Origin: Clostridiaceae bacterium
GTDB taxonomy: Bacteria; Bacillota; Clostridia; Acetivibrionales; DUMC01
Reading direction: 5' to 3'
Length of the DNA stretch: 8,305 nt
Assembly: GCA_012512865.1 (NCBI GenBank)
Contig: JAAZDH010000340.1
Location: 1-8,305 of the forward strand
Shown here: one piece after another, positions 1-4,966 of the stretch
How the letters are laid out: each line of letters begins with the position of its first letter
Position numbering within the stretch: position 1 is the first letter of the stretch
Notes under the pieces: generated by a model
The model's input: only the letters and a program-made list of their open reading frames with translations
The model's database searches: none
Told to the model about the DNA's origin: nothing
Position numbers and translations under genes: made by a program

Positions 1-222
1 GCTCGATAGCACATGGCTTACATGCCCTTCTGTACATCTTCCCTCGCACTCTTCTTCTCCGTATATCGTTATCGCTTCCCAGTTGTTAAGTATATATCTC
101 CTAAAATTTTTGATTCTTTCCCTTTCTTTATCACTTTGGGATTCCCTAAGCATTACCCTGGTTATTTGCTTAAACTTCTCTTTTTCTCCATCCTTCATTA
201 AAGGATGGTCTCTCGCTTTTAT
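1..222 (-). pseudogene. ISLre2-family transposase, C-terminal fragment
   Basis: Reading leftward from a stop codon at 223-225, the minus strand is open to the window edge for 74 codons. The fragment contains RRYILNNWEAI, then a cysteine-bearing stretch (EEECEGRC), then TEGHVSHVLSS. From memory of the family, R-R-Y-I-L-N-N-W followed by a Cys and E-G-H-V-S-H is the signature of the C-terminal part of ISLre2 (UPF0236) transposases, a family found in many Clostridia. An intact protein is several hundred residues. Here the N-terminal part, including most of the catalytic region, is absent to the right: further in-frame stops follow (for example at 244-246) and no homologous reading resumes. The gene is therefore truncated inside this window whatever lies beyond the left edge. 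The plus-strand reading frame over the same bases is a shadow. Family assignment is fairly sure; the breakpoint is approximate. Confidence 0.8.
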
Positions 223-330
223 TTATCCTGCAAAAATTTTACGCTATGTTTAAACAAGTTAAAATAAAATTTATAAAATGTTACTATAAACTGGGGATTG
301 ACTAAGCGCCCGGGTAAAGCTTAAACCAAG

Positions 331-351
331 AAAAAGCGAAGGTATCGCTTT
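331..351 (-). terminator. Intrinsic terminator of the aldolase gene
   Basis: On the minus strand, just past the stop codon of the aldolase gene, AAAGCGA (351-345) and TCGCTTT (339-333) form a 7-bp stem around a 5-nt loop and run into a T-rich tail. An outer pairing of GTTTAA (352-357) with TTAAAC (321-326) could lengthen the structure. The stem has only three G-C pairs, so strength is uncertain, but position and orientation fit. Confidence 0.6.
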
Positions 352-353
352 GT

Positions 354-1238
354 TTAAATGTTTATATCGTTACTTATTAATGTTTCTTTTAACAATGTTA
401 CTTCTTCCGGAGTCAATGTTTTAAAAGTTTTGCGACAATTACCCATCGGTATTCCCATCATCTCTAGTATTGCCTTTTCTCCTTGAAAAACCCCAACTTT
501 AACCAGTACTTCAATAATATTATTAACTTTATTCTGAATTATTTTAGCCTCATCTACCCTGTTATTGTCAAAAAGTTGTTTTATCTCTATAAATTTTTCC
601 GCCATAAAGTTATACGTACTTCCAATACCACCATCCGCACCTGCGGCCAAACCTGATAAAAACATCTCATCGTATCCAGTATAAACGATAATATCATTAC
701 GGTATTGCTTGAATCTCTCTAGTGAGAAAAAATCACTGGAAGTATGTTTAATTCCTATTATACGCTTATTATCTAAAAATGCTCCAATATTGGCACTATC
801 AAAAGTAACCCCGGAAAATGAGGGGAAATTATATATAATCAAGGGTAAATCAACTGCATTCAGTAAATCGAAATAGTATCTTTTTATCTCATCGAAAGAA
901 AAGTTGTAATAAAACGGCGGTATACTTGATATTGCATCAGCCCCCAATGCTTGTGCATGCTTTGCAAGTTCAATAGCATTATTTGTAGAAATGAACCCTA
1001 CATGTGCAATGATTGTAACCTGGTTCGAGCATTCCTCCAATACTATTTCAAGGATTTCTTTTCTTTCATCCAGGCTCATAAGAAATGCTTCGGCTGTACT
1101 TCCCCCAACATAGAACCCATCAACTCCTTTATCAATATTCATTTTTACAAGTTGTCCCAAGGCTTGTTTATTTATTTGGTCTTCACCTGTGAATGGTGTT
1201 AATAAAGCTGGAAATATACCTCTGAATTTGCTGTTCAT
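354..1238 (-). CDS. nanA: N-acetylneuraminate lyase (DapA/NanA family aldolase)
   Basis: This is a full-length 294-residue class I aldolase of the DHDPS/NAL family, predicted to cleave N-acetylneuraminate (or a close nonulosonic or 2-keto-3-deoxy acid) into pyruvate and N-acetylmannosamine in the cytoplasm. It aligns almost end to end with my recollection of E. coli NanA, offset by one residue: the carboxylate-binding loop GGSTAE (45-50), catalytic Tyr136 in YNFPSFSGV, Schiff-base Lys164 in GIKHTSSD, substrate-binding Asp190-Glu191 in GYDEMF, and GGIGSTYN (203-210). The GYDE and GSTYN blocks favour sialate lyase over dihydrodipicolinate synthase. One departure is Ala49 where Gly is usual in GGSTGE. 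The ATG start is supported by GGAGGG at 1248-1253 with 9-nt spacing. The gene diverges from the putative glycoside hydrolase at 1845. Family is very sure; the exact sugar acid is not proven. Confidence 0.85.
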   Translation of the reverse strand: MNSKFRGIFPALLTPFTGEDQINKQALGQLVKMNIDKGVDGFYVGGSTAEAFLMSLDERKEILEIVLEECSNQVTIIAHVGFISTNNAIELAKHAQALGADAISSIPPFYYNFSFDEIKRYYFDLLNAVDLPLIIYNFPSFSGVTFDSANIGAFLDNKRIIGIKHTSSDFFSLERFKQYRNDIIVYTGYDEMFLSGLAAGADGGIGSTYNFMAEKFIEIKQLFDNNRVDEAKIIQNKVNNIIEVLVKVGVFQGEKAILEMMGIPMGNCRKTFKTLTPEEVTLLKETLISNDINI

Positions 1239-1352
1239 TTTTTTATTCCCTCCAAATATTCTAAAGTTATTTTAAATCCATGTTGCACGTGTTGTCTTGG
1301 GTTATGAGCATGAGTTATAGTTTCAAGTACAATACCGTATTATTTTACAATA

Positions 1353-1377
1353 TTTTAGTTAACGTTTTCTACTAAAA
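1353..1377 (-). promoter_or_regulatory. cre-like / LacI-family operator dyad
   Basis: Two perfect 7-bp inverted arms, TTTTAGT (1353-1359) and ACTAAAA (1371-1377), flank an 11-nt core. On the minus strand, 1371 to 1357 reads TAGAAAACGTTAACT. This differs at one position from the B. subtilis cre consensus WTGNAANCGNWNNCW as I remember it, and has the central CG typical of LacI-family operators. It lies about 115-140 bp upstream of the aldolase start, so catabolite control by CcpA or control by a local LacI-type repressor is plausible. This is inference: no regulator gene is present in the window. Confidence 0.4.
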
Positions 1378-1565
1378 AATTAGTTTTTCGATGTTGCCGA
1401 TACCTACTGCATCCCGTTCAAAGCCGAGATATACAAATATATTATGCATACTGCACCCTTCCATGCTGGAAAGTGGACATTTCCCAGGCCGATTATTCAG
1501 TTCTCCGGTTCTTTCTACATATGATTGAGTATTTCAAAAAAATCATCTCTACGTCTCAATAACAT
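1372..1565 (-). pseudogene. Frameshifted short coding remnant, family unknown
   Basis: On the minus strand an ATG at 1565-1563 opens MLLRRRDDFFEILNHM and then hits TAG. Skipping two bases (TA) just after that methionine restores a smooth frame, ERTGELNNRPGKC, PLSSMEGCSMHNIFVYLG, FERDAVGIGNIEKLIF, ending at a TAG at 1372-1374. Without the extra TA it would encode 63 residues plus a stop. The residue mix is protein-like, with balanced charge and few low-complexity runs, and differs from the AT-rich spacer around it. I do not recognise a family. It may be the decayed end of a mobile-element gene. The alternative is chance openness of a slightly more GC-rich patch; the plus strand is also open here for about 45 codons, which weakens the case. 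Confidence 0.3.
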
Positions 1566-1598
1566 CCCTCCATTTCGCTCTCCCCATTTTGTTTAAGC

Positions 1599-1658
1599 TT
1601 ATAAATACCTTTATAAATTCACATTAATCATAACATTAATCGTGGAATTATAAAACCT
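1599..1658. repeat. 12-bp-phased degenerate repeats
   Basis: Five consecutive 12-bp steps begin with related AT-rich words: TTATAAATACCT, TTATAAATTCAC, ATTAATCATAAC, ATTAATCGTGGA, ATTATAAAACCT. Exact internal repeats are TTATAAAT (1599 and 1611) and ACATTAATC (1621 and 1633), each spaced 12 bp. This lies upstream of the hydrolase promoter candidate. It could be an array of regulator sites or simple AT-rich slippage. Confidence 0.35.
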
Positions 1659-1706
1659 ATTTATATCTCATCCAGCTTTGTGTACTTATTTATTATGATT
1701 CATTAT

Positions 1707-1735
1707 TTGTATTTATTGTTTCCTAGTAGTATATT
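1707..1735 (+). promoter_or_regulatory. Candidate sigma-A promoter for the glycoside hydrolase
   Basis: TTGTAT (1707-1712) and TATATT (1730-1735) are separated by exactly 17 bp, a good fit to a vegetative promoter. It would give a leader of roughly 100 nt. The -10 box is the left arm of an AT-only inverted repeat, TATATTT-T-AAATATA (1730-1744), which could be an operator or just composition. In DNA this AT-rich, chance matches are common. Confidence 0.35.
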
Positions 1736-1844
1736 TTAAATATATAGTGTTCTAACTAGTAATAACAGTAGGTGTAATTTTAATTTTTATATTTATAAGT
1801 GATTATATAAGTATTTATTAAGAAATGTATTAGGAGGTCAGCCT

Positions 1845-3881
1845 ATGCGTTTCAGGCAAGTACATTTGGATTTTCACACATCTGAAGCAATTGGAGGAAT
1901 AGGTTCGCGCTTCTCGAAGAAACAATTTCAAGGAATGCTTAAATTAGGTCATGTAAATTCTATAACAGTATTTGCAAAATGCCATCACGGCTGGTCATAT
2001 TATCCAACCAAGGCCGGTGAAATGCATCCTGGACTTAAATTTGATCTATTAGGGGAAATGATAGATGCAGCACACGAAATCAATGTAAAAACACCTGTTT
2101 ATATTTCTGCTGGATTGGATGAAAAAATTGCCAGGCGGCATCCTGAATGGCTAATAAGGAATAAAGACGAAAGCCTTGTATGGGTAAAGGATTTTTTTAC
2201 TCCCGGCTACCATGATCTTTGCTTTAACAACCCTTACTTGGATTACTTGGTTGAACAAGTAAAAGAGGTAGTTTCAGATTATGATATAGATGGCGTATTT
2301 TTAGACATTGTAAAGATAAGAAAATGTTATTGTCAAAATTGTATAAGAACTTTACTTGAGGAAGGAAAAAACCCATTTGATGAAAATGCTGTTATAGAAT
2401 TAGCTGAAAGAAGATTTGCTAATTATACAAAAAGAATCAAGGAAGTAATACATAGCATAAAGCCTGGCATGAAAATATTCCATAACGGGGGACATATACG
2501 CCGTGGCAGAAGAGACCTGATAGCAGCAAACACTCATCTTGAAATCGAGTCCTTGCCTACAGGTGAGTGGGGATATGATCATTTTCCTCTTACAGCACGT
2601 TATGTGCAGAACCTAGGTATAGAATATGTGGGACAGACGGGAAAGTTCCACACCAAGTGGGGGGAATTCGGAGGTTACAAGCATCCAAATGCATTAAGGT
2701 ATGAAACATCTTTGTGTCTTGCTAATGGTGCTGCCTGCTCAATAGGAGACCAACTTCATCCAGAAGGATTGATGGATAAGGCTACATATGCACTTATTAG
2801 AACTGCTTATAAAGAGGTGGAAGAAAAAGAAAAGTGGTGCTACGTTGCAAAAAATATAGCTGATGTAGCTTTATTATCCTTGGAAGCTTACGATTCAAAA
2901 CATTGCGATGCGAATGGTAGTGAATACAGCGTAAGATGTAAGACTGACGAAGGTGCTTTAAGAATATTGCTTGAAGGCAAATTTTTATTTGATATTATTG
3001 ACCTTGAAGAAGATTTCAACAAGTATAAAGTTTTAATTTTACCGGATAAGATTAGGATTGATAATCAACTAAAGGAAAAAATCGAGTCATTTTTATGCAA
3101 TGGAGGGAAAATTCTTGCCACGGGAGAGTCGGGGCTTTGGGAGAACGAAAATGGTGAAGTAAACAATAATGGTAATATAAATAAAGATACTAGCACTGCC
3201 GTAAAAAAATTATTTGCAATTGACCTGGGCGTAAAATGGCTAGGAGAAAACCTATATAGACCTGATTACTTTAGGCCCAATTTTGAATTGAAAAATTTTA
3301 GAAATGCTGCATTTGTAATGTATTCCCAGGGGCAGAAAATAGAACTTGATAATGGTGTTGAGCTGGGCAGGAGAGAAAATCATTATTTCAACCGGGACAT
3401 TTTTACTTTTTGCTCCCACAAGCACACGCCCAATAGCTTTGATTATGGCGGTTCCGGTATGATTGAAAGTTCAAATGGTATTTACATTGCTTGGAATTTG
3501 TTCGAGGAATATGCAACCATAGGAAGTATAATTTTAAAAGATATAATTATATTCGCATTGGAAAAACTCCTCGGGGAAAAACGAACATTGATAACGAACC
3601 TCCCGGCACAAGGAATTGTTACTCTGACATACCAAGAGCAATGCAAAAGGTATGTTAATCACCTGCTTTATGCATCACCTGTAAGGAGAGGTGAAAGCAT
3701 AGAAATTATCGAGGACATAATCCCCATATATAATGTTGAGGTTGCCGTAAAGGTTCCGCTTAAAGCCAAAAATGTATATCTCGCACCGCAAAACACAAAG
3801 ATTGATTTTAAACAGGATGGCGACACAGTGAAATACACGTTACCGAAGCTAGAGTGTCACCAGATGATTGTTATAGAATGA
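1845..3881 (+). CDS. Putative GHL6-type glycoside hydrolase
   Basis: This 678-residue cytoplasmic protein has no signal peptide or membrane segment. Residues 1 to about 330 look like a TIM-barrel hydrolase of the type Pfam calls hypothetical glycosyl hydrolase 6: it opens QVHLDFHTSEAI (5-16), then FAKCHHGWSYYPT (43-55), GYHDLCFNNPY (121-131), DIDGVFLDI (147-155) followed by CYCQNC (161-166), FHNGGH (212-217) and KFHTKWGEFGG (267-277). Candidate catalytic residues are Asp9, His123, Asp149/Asp154, Glu233/Glu235 and Glu274. Residues about 337-430 resemble the beta-galactosidase trimerisation, glutamine-amidotransferase-like fold (ALRILLEGKFLFDIID then KYKVLILPD). The rest is a beta-rich C-terminal region. 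AGGAGG at 1832-1837 with 7-nt spacing fixes the ATG. It is divergent from the sialate-lyase-like aldolase, so it may release an acidic sugar. Substrate is unknown; a fucosidase or beta-galactosidase label would be over-reading. Confidence 0.75.
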   Translation: MRFRQVHLDFHTSEAIGGIGSRFSKKQFQGMLKLGHVNSITVFAKCHHGWSYYPTKAGEMHPGLKFDLLGEMIDAAHEINVKTPVYISAGLDEKIARRHPEWLIRNKDESLVWVKDFFTPGYHDLCFNNPYLDYLVEQVKEVVSDYDIDGVFLDIVKIRKCYCQNCIRTLLEEGKNPFDENAVIELAERRFANYTKRIKEVIHSIKPGMKIFHNGGHIRRGRRDLIAANTHLEIESLPTGEWGYDHFPLTARYVQNLGIEYVGQTGKFHTKWGEFGGYKHPNALRYETSLCLANGAACSIGDQLHPEGLMDKATYALIRTAYKEVEEKEKWCYVAKNIADVALLSLEAYDSKHCDANGSEYSVRCKTDEGALRILLEGKFLFDIIDLEEDFNKYKVLILPDKIRIDNQLKEKIESFLCNGGKILATGESGLWENENGEVNNNGNINKDTSTAVKKLFAIDLGVKWLGENLYRPDYFRPNFELKNFRNAAFVMYSQGQKIELDNGVELGRRENHYFNRDIFTFCSHKHTPNSFDYGGSGMIESSNGIYIAWNLFEEYATIGSIILKDIIIFALEKLLGEKRTLITNLPAQGIVTLTYQEQCKRYVNHLLYASPVRRGESIEIIEDIIPIYNVEVAVKVPLKAKNVYLAPQNTKIDFKQDGDTVKYTLPKLECHQMIVIE

Positions 3882-3899
3882 TACTATGTATGATACTAT
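3878..3899. repeat. Short tandem duplication over the stop codon
   Basis: ATGATACTAT occurs twice 12 bp apart (3878-3887 and 3890-3899). The first copy contains the TGA stop of the hydrolase gene (3879-3881). It probably arose by slippage. A short GC-rich patch follows at about 3910-3943, with a small CGCG-GCTA-CGCG hairpin, unlike the AT-rich flanks. Confidence 0.45.
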
Positions 3900-3984
3900 C
3901 GTTCAATGTCATCGGCAGCACATACGGCTTCGCGGCTACGCGGCCACATTATCATATAATATCAACTTTAATAGCAAAAAGTGT

Positions 3985-4029
3985 AAAACTTTTGTAGACC
4001 TTAGAAATAGCAGACTACAAAGGTTTTTT
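3985..4029. terminator. Bidirectional intrinsic terminator
   Basis: AACTTTTGTAG (3987-3997) pairs with CTACAAAGGTT (4015-4025) as an 11-bp stem with one G-U pair around a 17-nt loop, and is followed by T's at 4024-4029. It ends the hydrolase transcript about 100 bp after its stop. On the minus strand the same stem is followed by AAGTTTTACACTTTTT, so it could also stop transcription coming leftward from the minus-strand remnants. Confidence 0.7.
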
Positions 4030-4040
4030 AGTGGGGTTAA

Positions 4041-4145
4041 CTAAATGTTAAAATCGCCACAATCAAGAACGAAATACAATGCATTTAGTTTATATACGAC
4101 GATGCTTTTACCTTTAAACAACAGCCATAATTCATTTTTAGGCAT
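4041..4145 (-). CDS. Possible 34-residue small protein
   Basis: An ATG at 4145-4143 starts a 34-codon frame (MPKNELWLLFKGKSIVVYKL, then NALYFVLDCGDFNI) ending at TAG 4043-4041. A GGAGGG sits upstream at 4156-4161 with 10-nt spacing, and the bidirectional hairpin lies just beyond the stop, so start and end signals are both in place. The product is hydrophobic in the middle. I recognise no family. Lying directly after the DUF4338 remnant, it may be a leftover start of a mobile-element gene rather than a working gene. A 9-bp inverted repeat, AACTAAATG (4039-4047) and CATTTAGTT (4082-4090), lies within it. Confidence 0.3.
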   Translation of the reverse strand: MPKNELWLLFKGKSIVVYKLNALYFVLDCGDFNI

Positions 4146-4219
4146 AACAATAACACCCTCCAATGAAAACGATAATTATGTTGCTTATATTGATTTCACA
4201 AAATTTCATATACAATAAC

Positions 4220-4832
4220 TCAGCCCATGTTTGCCTTCCACAATTTTATGGATACATTCAATCTTTCTTGTCTTCCTTTGCCCATCCTATCCACTTGTCT
4301 CTCTCTTCCAATAACCATGCCGAGGTTAAAAAACTGTATGCATCCTAACTCTATATCCCCTGATTTTATAAAGTATTGCAGCCGTGAACCAAATACCCAC
4401 TTGTCCCCAAGTACTTGTGTCAAACTGGTATTCTTTTCACCTTACTACACATTTCCTCTGGTGCCTGGTATCGAGCGGGAGTAGGTGTATAACCCCCTCT
4501 GCTTCCGGTTCCTTAAATAACCTTACACATTGTACCTGTTTAGCATTCCCTGCTGGTGTTGCCCAGCCAATTAACTCACATATTGTAGCCGCTAATTCGG
4601 TCCTCGGTATCTCCGAATACTTGCTACACGCACATTTTATTATTTCTATATCTTCAGAAGCGATTGTCCTGCCTGAAAATATCCTATTAGTATTGTTCAT
4701 GACTTGTCTACCTATCTTTCCAAGCCTATCATACAATACTAATATCTCGCCTGTTAACCCCCGTTTTGAGAGAATATTTTTTACTAATCTCTGTAACCCT
4801 CTCTTTCTCTTGCTTTCACCTTCATGCTTCAT
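4220..4832 (-). pseudogene. DUF4338 (DruA-like) gene remnant, frameshifted
   Basis: Pieces in different minus-strand frames join into one DUF4338-type protein. The first (4440-4832) holds FSGRTIASEDIEII, PRTELAATICELIGW and AEGVIHLLP, the usual N-terminal region. After a shift near 4437-4445 the next frame gives VLGDKWVFGSRLQYFI and GDIELGCIQF. A further shift near 4326 gives SAWLLEERDKWIGW (4258-4323), a family hallmark. Another shift near 4260-4275 gives QERLNVSIKLWKANMG before TGA at 4222-4220. The family's later C-terminal part is missing. DUF4338 is known both as DruA of Druantia defence systems and in stand-alone genes of mobile-element character; with no other Druantia gene nearby, a mobile-element origin is more likely. 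The open frame extends upstream to 5000, but that part only reads through the tandem repeats and the tail of the next gene, so the natural start is probably near 4832 (no good ribosome binding site is seen) or lost. It is inactive as it stands. Confidence 0.7.
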
Positions 4833-4848
4833 TTCTGGACCGGGTACG

Positions 4849-4966
4849 AGTAATTGCTTGGGCCTGGCAATAGCCTGTACTTGGTGATAGCCTGGATCTG
4901 GCAATAGCCTGGTTCTGGCAATAGCCTGGACCTGGCAATAGCTTGGGGCTGTCAATGGCTTAAGCC
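4849..4966. repeat. 17-bp tandem repeat array, about seven units
   Basis: Five clear units, each 17 bp, start at 4866, 4883, 4900, 4917 and 4934 with consensus GGCAATAGCCTGGAYCT. A degenerate unit precedes them (4849-4865) and a partial one follows (4951-4966). Each contains a small dyad, GGC-AATA-GCC. Since 17 is not a multiple of three, the frame cycles every three units; on the minus strand it stays open and encodes a 17-residue periodic peptide (QVQAIARTRLLPDPGYH then QVQAIARPKQLLVPGPE). There are no spacers, so it is not CRISPR. The partial last unit lies inside the 3' end of the beta-helix gene. It is probably a slippage-expanded minisatellite between the DUF4338 remnant and that gene. 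Confidence 0.8.

Larger units (their letters stand above)
1239..1844. other. Divergent intergenic region, about 600 bp
   Basis: This AT-rich gap separates the aldolase and hydrolase genes, which are transcribed away from each other, so both promoters should lie here. It contains a dyad resembling a cre or LacI-family operator, a short frameshifted coding remnant on the minus strand, 12-bp-phased repeats, and a plus-strand promoter candidate, each listed separately. I could not find a minus-strand promoter with both boxes well spaced. I see no tRNA, riboswitch or CRISPR structure. Confidence 0.7.

Noticed and set aside
13..201. Plus-strand 62-residue frame at the left edge
   Set aside because: It is antisense to the ISLre2 transposase fragment, which carries the recognisable motifs.
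951..1202. Plus-strand 83-residue cysteine-rich frame
   Set aside because: It lies wholly antisense to the well-supported aldolase and has no start signal.
3910..3943. GC-rich patch as the terminator of the hydrolase gene
   Set aside because: Its best hairpin has only four pairs and no T-tract; the stem at 3985-4029 is far better.
4220..4832. Functional Druantia defence system
   Set aside because: Only a frameshifted DruA-like fragment is present, with no DruE-type helicase or other Druantia partner in the window.
4163..4887. Plus-strand frames over the DUF4338 remnant
   Set aside because: They are antisense shadows without ribosome binding sites or recognisable domains; the family signal is on the minus strand.
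4849..4966. CRISPR array
   Set aside because: The units are contiguous 17-mers with no unique spacers and no cas genes nearby.
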